DNA of 64,000 nucleotides, taken from NCBI GenBank assembly GCA_934432725.1, contig CAKRZE010000002.1, forward strand, positions 124,001 through 188,000, written 5' to 3'. The notes beneath the pieces are model-generated. The model saw only the letters and a list, made by a program, of their open reading frames with translations, had not been told where the DNA came from and searched no databases. A program made the position numbers and the translations under genes. This document shows, piece after piece, positions 1 through 8,687 of this stretch. The DNA comes from an uncultured Eubacteriales bacterium. GTDB lineage: Bacteria; Bacillota; Clostridia; Oscillospirales; CAG-272. How positions within the stretch are numbered: the first letter of the stretch is position 1; each line of letters begins with the position of its first letter.

Positions 1-140
1 CTTCTCTGTCCGCCGAAGCCTTTCCGCACCCGAAGCGCTTCTCTGTCCGCCGAAGCTTTTCCGCATCCGAAGCGCTTCTCTGTCTGCGAAGCTTTTCCGC
101 ATCCGAAACGCTTCCCTGTCCGCCGGGGCTTTTCTGCCCG
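1..140. repeat. 36-37 bp tandem repeats, 3 full copies plus a partial one
   Basis: Units start at 1, 38, 75 and 111, each opening with CTTCTCTGTC (CTTCCCTGTC in the last). Copies 1 and 2 are 37 bp and copy 3 is 36 bp, so the array keeps no reading frame and is a DNA-level repeat rather than a protein repeat. The left end may continue outside the window. Confidence 0.85.
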
Positions 141-524
141 CATAGGCTTCTTTGACGTGTCCCCGAAGCTGAATACACGCCGCAAACCGCCGCTGCTCTT
201 CCGGACAAGCCCCGGAGGATGCAGGTGCGCATCGGCAGCGCCGATGCTTCTCCGTTTCGGTGCAACCCAAAACCGCACTTTAAGCGCCGGGGACTTGGCA
301 GCAGTCTCTGACGGCTCCCTGTACTGCCCGGCGCACAGTTTCAGACCGATGCAGCCGCCGGGAGCATGCAGATCGCCCCAGTCAGAACCGGAGCCGACCG
401 TCTTCCGCTCCGGTGCGCCAAAACAATGCGCCCGAACCTGAAGCACAGCGGCAAAGCCCTGCCGGAGCGATTCATCTTTCATTCCAAGTACAAAAGAAGC
501 TGCAAAAATGCGGCATTCCAGCCC
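141..524. other. Intergenic, no gene recognised
   Basis: GC-rich stretch between the tandem repeat and the end of greA. The open frames here look like chance frames of GC-rich DNA, with no ribosome-binding site or recognisable family. No clear terminator was seen downstream of greA. Confidence 0.5.
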
Positions 525-1025
525 TCAATAGGAGCTGATCGGGATATTTTCATCATCCGTACCCTTGATGATTTCACGGATCACCACATAATAGCTGAAT
601 TTCGGATTCACCTCGATCAGCACCCGGTCTCCCACGCGGTGTCCCATCAGCGCCTGCCCCATAGGAGACTCCTTGCTGATGTATCCGGACAGCACATCCT
701 GCCGCAGGGAGGTCACGATCTGGTATTCCTCCTCACAGTCCTGATCCTCCGCATACAGCCGGACACGGTCAAACAGCCCGACTACATCAGCGCCCGATTC
801 CGGGGATATGATCACCGCCGTCCGGATCATGTTCTGCAAATACCGGATCCGGCTGTCGTTCTTATTCTTCTCCCGTTTTGCGGAGCGGTACTCATCGTTT
901 TCGCTCAGGTCCCCGAAATCGCGTGTCCGCGCGACCTCTTCCCGCAGCTGCGGACGAAGAGATATTCTGTATTCAATCTCTTCCTGCATCTTTTTGATAT
1001 CCACTTCTGTCAGTTCATTATGCAT
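525..1025 (-). CDS. greA: Transcription elongation factor GreA
   Basis: 166 aa, close to the usual 158. GreA binds in the secondary channel of RNA polymerase and stimulates cleavage of backtracked transcripts. The N-terminal coiled coil carries the tip motif DLSENDEY (residues 39-46), keeping the acidic pair D39 and E42 that corresponds to the catalytic tip of GreA. The C-terminal half fits the FKBP-like domain (PMGQALMGHRVGDRV). It lies 120 bp downstream of the ABC ATPase on the same strand and may be read through from the T-box operon, or may have its own promoter that I could not identify. The Shine-Dalgarno sequence is weak, so the start is less certain than the identity. Confidence 0.92.
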   Translation of the reverse strand: MHNELTEVDIKKMQEEIEYRISLRPQLREEVARTRDFGDLSENDEYRSAKREKNKNDSRIRYLQNMIRTAVIISPESGADVVGLFDRVRLYAEDQDCEEEYQIVTSLRQDVLSGYISKESPMGQALMGHRVGDRVLIEVNPKFSYYVVIREIIKGTDDENIPISSY

Positions 1026-1145
1026 ACCGAACCCGTGCTCCCGACTCCGGGGGCTTTCCTTTCATTCAAAATCAAATCCGAAAAATCCATGCCCGAAGCC
1101 GTCCTTCAACCCATATCCGCCGTCCGGACAATCCGGCAGACGCAG

Positions 1146-1961
1146 TCAGGAAAGAAGTGCCCGGTCGCTCGCAAACGCATTTCCGCTTGCCTCCGAGAAC
1201 GCATGCAGCAGCGCCTCCACCGTCAGCTTTTTCTTTTCCTCTCCGGAAATATCAATCACAACGTGCCCGTTATGCATCATGATCAGACGGTTGCCGTGCG
1301 CGATGGCGTCCTTCATGTTATGCGTCACCATAAGTGTTGTCAGTTGACCCTCAGCCACAATTTCATCCGTCAGATTCAGGACCTTTTCGGCGGTTTTCGG
1401 GTCAAGCGCAGCGGTATGCTCATCCAAAAGAAGCATTTTCGGCTTGACAAGTGTTGCCATCAAAAGCGTGATTGCCTGCCGCTGACCGCCGGAAAGCAGT
1501 CCGACCTTGGTGGAAAGACGGTCCTCCAGACCGAGGTCCAGCCGCTTCAGCGCATCACGGTACATGGCGTGCTCTTCCTTTGTCACTTCCCAGCGCAGAC
1601 CGTGGCGTTTTGTCCGCCGGTACGCCAGCGACAGGTTTTCCTCAATCTCCATGTCGGGAGCCGTTCCCATCATCGGGTCCTGAAACACCCTGCCGAAGTA
1701 TTTTGCGCGCTTGTATTCCGACATTCCCGTGATATCAATGCCATCCAGCACAATGCTGCCCTCATCGACACGGAACACGCCGGTCAGCGCATTCATCAAC
1801 GTGGATTTTCCGGCACCGTTTCCGCCTATGACGGTGATAAAATCACCCTTCCGAATGGTGAGGGACAAATGATCCATCGCAGTTTTACGGTTTACTGTCC
1901 CGGGGTTGAAGGTCTTGGAGACGTTTTTCATTTCAAGCATAATTCCTGCATCACCCGTCAC
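1146..1961 (-). CDS. ABC transporter ATP-binding protein, TrpZ type
   Basis: 271 aa nucleotide-binding subunit of an amino-acid-type importer (family of COG1101). Walker A is GGNGAGKST, the signature is LLSGGQRQA, Walker B is MLLLDEHTAALDP and the switch His is in VTHNM. The His after the Walker B Glu (DEHTAALDP) is typical of this family. The GTG start overlaps the permease stop codon as GTGA, and GGAGGG sits 7 nt upstream, supporting this start and translational coupling. It is the third gene of the binding protein-permease-ATPase operon under the T-box leader at 4150-4425. Confidence 0.9.
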   Translation of the reverse strand: MTGDAGIMLEMKNVSKTFNPGTVNRKTAMDHLSLTIRKGDFITVIGGNGAGKSTLMNALTGVFRVDEGSIVLDGIDITGMSEYKRAKYFGRVFQDPMMGTAPDMEIEENLSLAYRRTKRHGLRWEVTKEEHAMYRDALKRLDLGLEDRLSTKVGLLSGGQRQAITLLMATLVKPKMLLLDEHTAALDPKTAEKVLNLTDEIVAEGQLTTLMVTHNMKDAIAHGNRLIMMHNGHVVIDISGEEKKKLTVEALLHAFSEASGNAFASDRALLS

Positions 1962-2914
1962 GCTGCATCCCTCCCCTGCTCATCCGGTTCTTCCTTGCTC
2001 TGCTTACTGCCGCGGTGTCCGGCAAACAGCGCCTTCATCTGCGGAAGGCTGAGCGCCACCACCACGATCACTGCCGTCATGATCTTCAGATCGGCAGACG
2101 GCATACCGGAATAAATGACAACTGCCACAACCATCCGGTATATCACAGAGCCGACCACGATGCCTGTGAGCTTTGCCACAAAGCCGGTAAGCTTTGCGCA
2201 AAGCGCCTCGCCGATAATAATGGACGCCAGACCGATCACGATAGAGCCGACCCCCATATTGACATCCGCATAGTTCTGATACTGCGCCAGAAGCGCCCCA
2301 GACACTGCAATCAGACCGTTTGAAAGCGCCAGTCCGAGCACCTTGGTGAAATCCGTATTGATTCCCTGCGCGCGGCACATTCTCTCATTGTTGCCGGTCG
2401 CCCGGATCGTACAGCCAAGCTCCGTGCCGAAAAACCAGTACAGCACCGCCACAAAAAGCCCCGCAATAACAAACCCCAAAAGCAGCGAGGTATAGGTCCT
2501 TCCGAAATGCAAGCCCTTGTTGGTAAGGGCATACACGGTGCTTTCCTTGAACTTCAGAAGCGACAGATTTGCCGTCCCCGTTTTCCCCGTTGCAAGGCTC
2601 ATAATGTGAATATTAATGGAATACAGCGAGATCATGGTCAGAATTCCCGCGAGAATCGGAGGAATTTTCAGCTTTGTATGCAAAAGACCGGTCACCGCTC
2701 CGGCAATACAGCCGGCAAGAAACGCAAGCAGAACCGTCAGAAACGGGTTCACACCCTTCCAGATCAGCATTGCAGCAACAGAGGCGCCGCACGTAATCGA
2801 TCCCTCACAGGAAAGATCCGCGAAATTCAGGAGTCTGTAGGAAATAAACACGCCCAAAGCCAGAACCGCCCATATCAAGCCCTGACAAGCTCCCGACAAC
2901 AGTGTATCAAGCAT
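1958..2914 (-). CDS. ABC transporter permease, TrpY type
   Basis: 318 aa integral membrane protein of the COG4120 family, with about eight to nine hydrophobic segments spread over residues 5-300 and a charged C-terminal tail. It resembles branched-chain permeases in the N-terminal motif NFADLSCEGS. It should form the membrane channel with the ATPase at 1146-1961 and take substrate from the lipoprotein encoded 60 bp upstream. The stop codon overlaps the start of the ATPase gene. Confidence 0.9.
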   Translation of the reverse strand: MLDTLLSGACQGLIWAVLALGVFISYRLLNFADLSCEGSITCGASVAAMLIWKGVNPFLTVLLAFLAGCIAGAVTGLLHTKLKIPPILAGILTMISLYSINIHIMSLATGKTGTANLSLLKFKESTVYALTNKGLHFGRTYTSLLLGFVIAGLFVAVLYWFFGTELGCTIRATGNNERMCRAQGINTDFTKVLGLALSNGLIAVSGALLAQYQNYADVNMGVGSIVIGLASIIIGEALCAKLTGFVAKLTGIVVGSVIYRMVVAVVIYSGMPSADLKIMTAVIVVVALSLPQMKALFAGHRGSKQSKEEPDEQGRDAA

Positions 2915-2973
2915 AATGGTCCGAACCCTTTCTTTCCGTACAGTTCACCGCAAGGCAATACATTTGCCCGCGG

Positions 2974-3996
2974 TCAACCGCCGATATTGACAGAATGAAC
3001 ATTGGAAACACCGTTTGCAAGCAGGTTATCGGTCGGCACATAAATAATATCCACGCCCGCCTGCTTCAGTGCGACAAATGCCGCCTCAATGTCATTGATG
3101 TCCCCGATTCCCTTTTCCACATAATCAAAGCCCTTTGCCTGACATTCCTTGATGCCGAGCTGAACCTGCGTCACCGAGTTGGTCTCAGCGGAGGTGTACA
3201 GGAAGCCGATTTTGATCTGATCCTTGCCGAGCAGCTCTGCCATCAGATCGATCTGAAGCGCAACGGGATTCATATCGGACACACCGGAAACATTCTTTCC
3301 GGGCTTCTCCAAAGATTCCACCAGGCCCGCGTCCACGGGATCGGTTACAGCACAGAACAAGATCGGAATCGTCTGTGTCGCGGCTGCCGCAGCCTGAGAA
3401 GAAGAGGTCGCGATCGTGTAAATCAGATCGACATTCTGGCTGACAAAGCTTTCTGCGATCGTAATGTTGTTCGCCTGCTCATTGCTGGCATTCTGATCAA
3501 GAATCGTCACCGTCTTGCCGGCTTCCCCCAATTTGGCGGAAAGCATGTCCTGAAAGCCCTTGTTCGCCTGATCGAGCGCGACATGCTGCACCAGCTGCAA
3601 AATACCCACGGTATAATCCGCTCCGGATGCCACGATAGCCGCATCATTGCGCGCCACCTGAACGGTCGTATCCTTGCCGACCTTTGCCTTCACGGACTCC
3701 GGAATGGTGAAGCCGATCTCTTCCGCCACCTTTTCGTTGATGCTGAGCGACGGGCTGGTATCCGACTCCACCGGCAGCTCGGAGACGTTCGCTCCGTCCA
3801 GAAGAATCTTCGCCGCCATTTCTCCTGCCTTCACACCGAGATTGTAATAATTCACGCCGTAGGTGGCAATCCCGCAGACCGAATTCATTCCGGTTTCCCC
3901 GCACACGATCGGCAGCTTATAGCCTCCCGCATTCTGATTCTGACATGAACAAAGCAAGAGCAAAAGCACTGCCATCAGAGCACATATCTTTTTCAT
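2974..3996 (-). CDS. Circularly permuted TrpX-type substrate-binding lipoprotein
   Basis: 340 aa, family PF04392/COG2984. Residues 1-18 form a lipoprotein signal with lipobox L-C-S-C (Cys18). Segment order is abnormal. Residues 26-105 (PIVCGETGM, ATYGVNYYNLG, GEMAAKILL, LSINEKVAEEIG) match what is normally the C-terminal part of these proteins. After a linker of about 20 residues, residues 126-340 (VGILQLVQHVALDQANKGF, IATSSSQAAAAAT, AVTDPVDAGLVESLEKPG, GVSDMNPV, IYVPTDN) match the normal N-terminal part. The protein ends at VHSVNIGG, where the usual chain would continue into K-L-P-I-V-C-G. No frameshift is needed. RBS AAGGAGAAAAG precedes the ATG. It is the first gene of the T-box operon, and the ligand is probably an aromatic amino acid. 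Confidence 0.88.
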   Translation of the reverse strand: MKKICALMAVLLLLLCSCQNQNAGGYKLPIVCGETGMNSVCGIATYGVNYYNLGVKAGEMAAKILLDGANVSELPVESDTSPSLSINEKVAEEIGFTIPESVKAKVGKDTTVQVARNDAAIVASGADYTVGILQLVQHVALDQANKGFQDMLSAKLGEAGKTVTILDQNASNEQANNITIAESFVSQNVDLIYTIATSSSQAAAAATQTIPILFCAVTDPVDAGLVESLEKPGKNVSGVSDMNPVALQIDLMAELLGKDQIKIGFLYTSAETNSVTQVQLGIKECQAKGFDYVEKGIGDINDIEAAFVALKQAGVDIIYVPTDNLLANGVSNVHSVNIGG

Positions 3997-4149
3997 TTTC
4001 TTTTCTCCTTATTATATTATATTTTTTCGTTTTCATGCTGTTTTCCGCGCTGTAGCATACCGCCCAAAACAGACTCGCCGGGTTCCCGGCTCCGCAAGAT
4101 CGGGCATTGCCTGCGCACAGGAAGCCGTTCCAAACCGCTTTTTCCGGAA

Positions 4150-4425
4150 AGAAAACAAAAGTCCCTGTATCCGAAGATACAGAGACGACTTCCATCGTGT
4201 TACCACTCTGCTTCACCGCAGCCTCACGGCAGACGGTCTTATCGGGCGCGGACCCCGCGCCCCCGGCATGACGGACCGGCATCCGGCGCAGCCTACTGGT
4301 TTCCGTTCGGTGCGCAGCTCCCGAAATGTATTTCGACAGGAGAAGCCGCTGCCTCGCACCCTCCGGCAGTTCTCTGAGACTCCGCGCCTGTGTACTTCTT
4401 TTCGATCATTGCTTTTCAAAAATAT
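4150..4425 (-). promoter_or_regulatory. T-box riboswitch leader, tyrosine specifier likely
   Basis: The minus-strand leader holds the T-box hallmarks. The stem I motif AGAGAACTGCC...GGGTGCGA lies near 4345-4375. A specifier-loop region with UAC followed by A lies at 4328-4330. A T-box with UGGU (plus-strand ACCA 4202-4205) is flanked by CAGAG (4206-4210), which can pair with CUCUG (4180-4184) as antiterminator. The competing terminator stem is at 4161-4186 and is followed by a U-rich run. UAC codes for Tyr, and UGGU fits a tRNA with discriminator A, as tRNA-Tyr usually has and tRNA-Trp usually does not. Uncharged tRNA should favour readthrough into the importer genes. Confidence 0.85.
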
Positions 4426-4430
4426 GATTT

Positions 4431-4459
4431 ATTTTACCATCATTTTTGGCTTTTGTCAA
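4431..4459 (-). promoter_or_regulatory. Sigma-A promoter of the T-box operon
   Basis: -35 TTGACA (4454-4459), a 17-bp spacer and -10 TAAAAT (4431-4436), placing transcription start just before the T-box stem I. Confidence 0.85.
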
Positions 4460-4720
4460 TGACTTTTGCGAAAAACATCCGGTTGCCCGTCCGCCGGATC
4501 ATTGAGCGGGATTGCCGCAGCAATGCGCGCGCACATTCCAAAGGGCTGCACAGCCGGCGGCGCAGACCGCTCCCGGCTCCTCCGTTCATTTCCGCAAAAA
4601 TCCAAGCAGATTCCAAAGCCGAGCGCTGCTTTGTGCGAACGCGGCATATATCTGCCCGCGTCATCCGCCGCAAGCCCGAAAGCCTGCGGCTTTTTCAAAG
4701 CGGCTGCTCACGCATCCGGG

Positions 4721-5425
4721 TCACCCGCCGAGATATGCTTTTTTGATGGAATCGGAATCGGCAAGCTCCTGCCCGGTTCCGGAAAGCACGATGCGGCCGG
4801 ATTCCAGCACATACGCCCGATCCGCCATTGCAAGCGCTTTTCCGGCATTCTGCTCCACAAGGAGAATCGTAGTGCCCGCCTTATGGAATTCCCGGATAAT
4901 ATCAAAAATCTGTTCCACAAGGATCGGCGCCAGACCCATGGACGGCTCATCAAGCATCAGAAGCTTCGGCTTACTCATCATGGCGCGCCCGATTGCAAGC
5001 ATCTGCTGCTCGCCGCCGGACAGCGTTCCCGCCACCTGCTTTCTTCTTTCCTCCAGACGCGGAAAACGCTTGAAAATATCCTCCACATCCGCCTTGCAGT
5101 CTCCGCCGCGCGTATAGGCGCCCATTTCCAGATTTTCCATAACGGTCATCTCCTGAAAGATCCGCCTGCCCTCCGGAACATGCGCCATTCCCTTTTTGAC
5201 CAGCTTATACGCTTCGGTTTTGGTGATGTCCTCGTCCCTGAAGCGAATCGACCCGGTGTGTGTGCGCAGAACGCCGGAAATGGTCTTCAGCGTTGTGGAC
5301 TTGCCCGCGCCGTTGGCGCCGATCAGCGCCACGATCTCCCCCTCGTTCACCGAGAACGAAATATCCTTGATTGCATGGATGTTGCCGTAATATACGTTAA
5401 TACCGCTGACTTCAAGCAGACTCAT
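4721..5425 (-). CDS. livF: Branched-chain amino acid ABC transporter ATPase LivF
   Basis: 234 aa, the usual LivF length. Walker A is GANGAGKST, the signature LSGGEQQM, Walker B LLMLDEPSMGLAP, and the H-loop region carries the LVEQN variant typical of LivF. It works as a cytoplasmic ATPase, paired with LivG, powering uptake through LivH/LivM. RBS GGAAAGGAACGG precedes the ATG. It is the last gene of the liv operon, 40 bp after livG. No convincing terminator was seen downstream; the T-box promoter begins 260 bp further on. Confidence 0.95.
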   Translation of the reverse strand: MSLLEVSGINVYYGNIHAIKDISFSVNEGEIVALIGANGAGKSTTLKTISGVLRTHTGSIRFRDEDITKTEAYKLVKKGMAHVPEGRRIFQEMTVMENLEMGAYTRGGDCKADVEDIFKRFPRLEERRKQVAGTLSGGEQQMLAIGRAMMSKPKLLMLDEPSMGLAPILVEQIFDIIREFHKAGTTILLVEQNAGKALAMADRAYVLESGRIVLSGTGQELADSDSIKKAYLGG

Positions 5426-5465
5426 AATTCGTCCGTTCCTTTCCGATAAAGCATCCGGACCGAAG

Positions 5466-6314
5466 TCAGGCTTTATCCTTCTTGCCGAGATAGGCTTCGA
5501 TCACCTTCGGATTGTTTTTGATTTCGTCCGGTGTTCCCTTGGCAATGACTCTTCCGTAATTCAGCACGCAGATACCCTCACAGATTCCCATCACCAGGTT
5601 CATATCGTGCTCAATCAGCATAACGGCAATATTGAACATATCCCGGATCTTACGGATGTTGTCCATCAGCTCCGCTGTTTCCGACGGGTTCATGCCGGCA
5701 GCAGGCTCGTCAAGTAGAATGATGCCGGGATTGGTCGCAAGCGCCCGGACGATTTCAAGACGTCTCTGTGCGCCGTAAGGAAGACTTCCCGCCTCATATT
5801 TTGCCATATTCTCCATATGGAATACCGACAGAAGCTCCATGCAGCGGGCATTTGCCTCCTTCTCCGACCGGAAATAGGAGGGCAGACGGAGCACGGAGGA
5901 AACAAAGTTCTGCCGGATTCCGTTATGCATCCCGACCTTGACATTATCCAGCACCGTCATGTTGGAAAACAGCCGGATATTCTGAAAGGTCCGTGCGATG
6001 CCCATTCGGTTCACCTGAGCCGTGGTCTTACCGGAGGTGTTCTTCCCGTCAAGCAGGACGGTGCCCGATGTAGGCTGATACACATTGGTCAAAAGATTGA
6101 AAACCGTTGTTTTTCCCGCACCGTTCGGACCGATCAGACCGGCGATTTCCGTTCTGCCGACGGTCAGATTGAAATCGTCCACCGCCTTCAGCCCGCTGAA
6201 GTTGATGCCGAGATGGCGTGCTTCCAGAATCGGGGATTTATCCGCATCACGCTCGGGAATAATCGCATCGGAGGGCACGCTGACCATTTTGGTGCGTTGT
6301 TCTTGTTTTGTCAT
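5466..6314 (-). CDS. livG: Branched-chain amino acid ABC transporter ATPase LivG
   Basis: 282 aa. Walker A GPNGAGKTT, signature-region SLPYGAQRRLEI, Walker B IILLDEPAAGMNP and IEHDMN are all typical of LivG. The N-terminus has about 30 extra residues before the first strand compared with the shortest family members. Translation probably uses the Shine-Dalgarno-hairpin-ATG module at 6315-6352: SD GAAAGGA, stem GCTTTG/CAAAGC, then exactly 12 nt to this ATG. It is encoded between livM and livF. Confidence 0.94.
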   Translation of the reverse strand: MTKQEQRTKMVSVPSDAIIPERDADKSPILEARHLGINFSGLKAVDDFNLTVGRTEIAGLIGPNGAGKTTVFNLLTNVYQPTSGTVLLDGKNTSGKTTAQVNRMGIARTFQNIRLFSNMTVLDNVKVGMHNGIRQNFVSSVLRLPSYFRSEKEANARCMELLSVFHMENMAKYEAGSLPYGAQRRLEIVRALATNPGIILLDEPAAGMNPSETAELMDNIRKIRDMFNIAVMLIEHDMNLVMGICEGICVLNYGRVIAKGTPDEIKNNPKVIEAYLGKKDKA

Positions 6315-6352
6315 GATAATAACCGCGCTTTGCCGGGCAAAGCAATCCTTTC
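6315..6352 (-). promoter_or_regulatory. SD-hairpin-start module of livG
   Basis: Minus strand: GAAAGGA (6346-6352), a perfect 6-bp stem GCTTTG/CAAAGC (6327-6332 with 6338-6343, 5-nt loop), then 12 nt containing GGT before the ATG. This matches similar modules at 49964, 53447, 57885 and 59787. Looping out the stem would bring the SD close to the start. Confidence 0.6.
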
Positions 6353-6422
6353 ATCGGAGCTACAAAAGCCGCAGCCAACCCCGAAGTCCGCTCCGGGCTT
6401 TTTCCAAGGTCGGCAAAGCTTC

Positions 6423-7433
6423 TTACTTGCTTGCGGGATGTGCGTCCTTGTTTTTGCGGGAAAGCAGACTGCGCAGACCCTTCCAGTTCAGTCTGCCGCG
6501 CAGCGCCTCAAACCGCGGAGAGCCGTTGAACAGCATAATCAGGATCAAAAGCAGCGCATACATCACCATCCGATAACTATCCAGAGAACGCAGAGCCTCC
6601 GGAAGCACCGTAATCACGACCGCCGCAATCACAGAGCCGCGGATGCTGCCCATGCCGCCAAGCACGACAATCACAAGAATCTCAATCGACTTGTTGTAAT
6701 CAAAGGTGGAAGCCGTCAGAATGTTCAGGTTATGCCCATAGATTACGCCTGCCACGCCCGCAAAGAATGCGGCAACGACAAAGGCAAGCATCTTATAATA
6801 GGTAATCGGCAAACCGCATGCCTCCGCCGCGATACGGTTGTCCCGAATTGCGGTCACAGCTCTTCCCTGCCGGCTGTCCAGCATGTTCATCACAAGGATC
6901 AGCATAATCATCACAACGACAAAGGAGCTGATAAAATCCGCGTCCTGCGGTGTTCCCTTCAAGCCGGAAGCACCGCCGAGAAAATCAAGGTTGATAATCA
7001 CCGAACGGATAATCTCACCGAATGCCAAGGTCACAATGGCAAGATAGTCACCCTTTAAACGAAGCACCGGAATTCCGATCAAAAGACCGAATACCGCAGC
7101 GACCAGTCCTCCGACCAAAAGCGCAAGCGGATACCGCACGGCAGCAGGAAGAAGGCTCTGCATCTGAATGGAAAACAGACAGCCTGCATACGCGCCGACC
7201 GACATAAAGCCTGCGTGTCCCAGTGTCAGCTCACCGAGAAAGCCGACGGTCAGGTTCAGCGACACCGCCAGTATCACGTTGACGCAAATCGGAATCAGCA
7301 TTGCCTGCATATGTCTGGAAAGCATGCCCGCAGCGCCGAAGATCTCAATAATCAGAAACGCAAGGACGGGAATCGCCAGCGTGATCAGCTTATCCCGCAG
7401 CGATTTTTTATGAAACAGTTCTTTGAAACGCAT
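6423..7433 (-). CDS. livM: Branched-chain amino acid ABC transporter permease LivM
   Basis: 336 aa membrane protein with roughly eight to ten hydrophobic segments. Family motifs include NLTVGFLGELTLGHAGFM and, near the end, GGMGSIRGSVIAA. It forms the channel with LivH. The ATG at 7433 is chosen because GAGGTG lies 4-5 nt upstream; a GTG at 7445 overlapping the livH stop is the alternative. It is cotranscribed with livH immediately upstream. Confidence 0.93.
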   Translation of the reverse strand: MRFKELFHKKSLRDKLITLAIPVLAFLIIEIFGAAGMLSRHMQAMLIPICVNVILAVSLNLTVGFLGELTLGHAGFMSVGAYAGCLFSIQMQSLLPAAVRYPLALLVGGLVAAVFGLLIGIPVLRLKGDYLAIVTLAFGEIIRSVIINLDFLGGASGLKGTPQDADFISSFVVVMIMLILVMNMLDSRQGRAVTAIRDNRIAAEACGLPITYYKMLAFVVAAFFAGVAGVIYGHNLNILTASTFDYNKSIEILVIVVLGGMGSIRGSVIAAVVITVLPEALRSLDSYRMVMYALLLILIMLFNGSPRFEALRGRLNWKGLRSLLSRKNKDAHPASK

Positions 7434-7441
7434 ACGGCACC

Positions 7442-8317
7442 TCACACTTTCTCTCTGAGCTTCTTGCCGAGCAGTCCGGTCGGCTTTACAATCAGCACCA
7501 CGATCAGAATACCGAACACAATCGCATCCGCAAGATCCGTTGAAATATATGCCTTGGAGAGGTTTTCAATCAGTCCCAGCAGAATGCCCCCGAGCATAGC
7601 GCCCGGAATCGAACCGATCCCGCCGAATACCGCTGCCACAAACGCCTTGATGCCGGGCATGGCGCCCGCATAGGGATCGACAAAGCCGTATGTTGAACCG
7701 TAAAAAATCCCGGCAACCGCCGCCAGCGCGGAGCCGATTGCAAATGTAATGGATATCGTGCGGTTGACACTGATTCCCATCAGCTCCGCCGCTTCTTTAT
7801 CCTCGGAGACCGCACGCATCGCCTTGCCCATTCTGGTGCGGTTGATGAACAGCGTCAAGGCAACCATCAAAACGGTCGTAACAATCAGCGTCACGATCGA
7901 ATCGCCCTTTACGGTCAGATCCTTATAGTGAAATGCAGCCACATTAATGATTTGCGGAAAGCTCTGCTTTCCGGAGCCGAAGATCAAAAGCGCAACGCTT
8001 TGCAGAAAATAGCTGACGCCGATTGCAGTAATCAGGACCGACAGCGGGTTCGCCTTTCTCAGCGGCTTATATGCGACCTTTTCGATCACAACGCCCAGTA
8101 TAACGCAGACAACCACGCACGCAATCACGCCGACATACCACGGAAGCCCCCATGTCGTCACCGTTGTCAATACGGTAAACGCGCCGATCATGATAATATC
8201 GCCGTGTGCAAAGTTCAGCATCTTTGCGATCCCATACACCATCGTATAGCCCAATGCAATCAATGCATAGATGCTTCCGAGGCTCAGACCGCTGATTAAA
8301 TTGGATAAGAAATTCAT
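7442..8317 (-). CDS. livH: Branched-chain amino acid ABC transporter permease LivH
   Basis: 291 aa polytopic membrane protein with the LivH start pattern (LISGLSLGSIYALIALGYTMVYGI, LNFAHGD) and the conserved FGGIGSIPGAMLGG loop near residue 240. It pairs with LivM. RBS AAAGGTGAAA precedes the ATG. The gene follows livJ after a 370-bp gap that holds a strong hairpin, which may lower expression of the membrane genes relative to the binding protein. Confidence 0.94.
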   Translation of the reverse strand: MNFLSNLISGLSLGSIYALIALGYTMVYGIAKMLNFAHGDIIMIGAFTVLTTVTTWGLPWYVGVIACVVVCVILGVVIEKVAYKPLRKANPLSVLITAIGVSYFLQSVALLIFGSGKQSFPQIINVAAFHYKDLTVKGDSIVTLIVTTVLMVALTLFINRTRMGKAMRAVSEDKEAAELMGISVNRTISITFAIGSALAAVAGIFYGSTYGFVDPYAGAMPGIKAFVAAVFGGIGSIPGAMLGGILLGLIENLSKAYISTDLADAIVFGILIVVLIVKPTGLLGKKLREKV

Positions 8318-8687
8318 AAAGCGATTTCACCTTTCCTGCCGGCTGTCTGTTTTGCCTCATATTCCTTATCGGAATAACAGCCCGCACAGCCGTCCGGCAG
8401 CTCCTGCGCTTTCCGGCTTTGCATGTGATCCGAAGTCCGATCGGGACGCTTTGATTCCGTTTTTCGGCTCTGCCCCCTGCGGAAGCTTTGCAGTCCCCGA
8501 CTTGTGCGATTTTCCCTGCCCGTGTTCACAGAGCAGGCGGCTTTCCCTCTGTTTTCTGCCGTCTGCCGCTGTTCTTACCATTATTTATATAACGGCAGCA
8601 CAAAGCCCACAGCGCAGCCGGGGGCAGAAGCCCCGACCCGCTTGAGCCGTCCGGCTGCCCCAAAGGGGCAGCCCTTTCCGGTCAGGC
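8318..8687. other. livJ-livH intergenic region
   Basis: No gene is recognised on either strand. Apart from the hairpin at 8653-8673, the stretch is GC-rich without repeats or a clear promoter. Confidence 0.5.
8653..8673 (-). terminator. Hairpin after livJ, possible partial terminator
   Basis: A perfect 9-bp stem GGCTGCCCC/GGGGCAGCC with a 3-nt loop lies 15 nt past the livJ stop. It lacks a U-run, so it is more likely an mRNA-stabilising or partially terminating hairpin than a full intrinsic terminator. Confidence 0.5.

Noticed and set aside
366..2114. 582-codon plus-strand frame opposite greA and the ABC ATPase
   Set aside because: Cys/His/Arg-rich shadow of two clear minus-strand genes.
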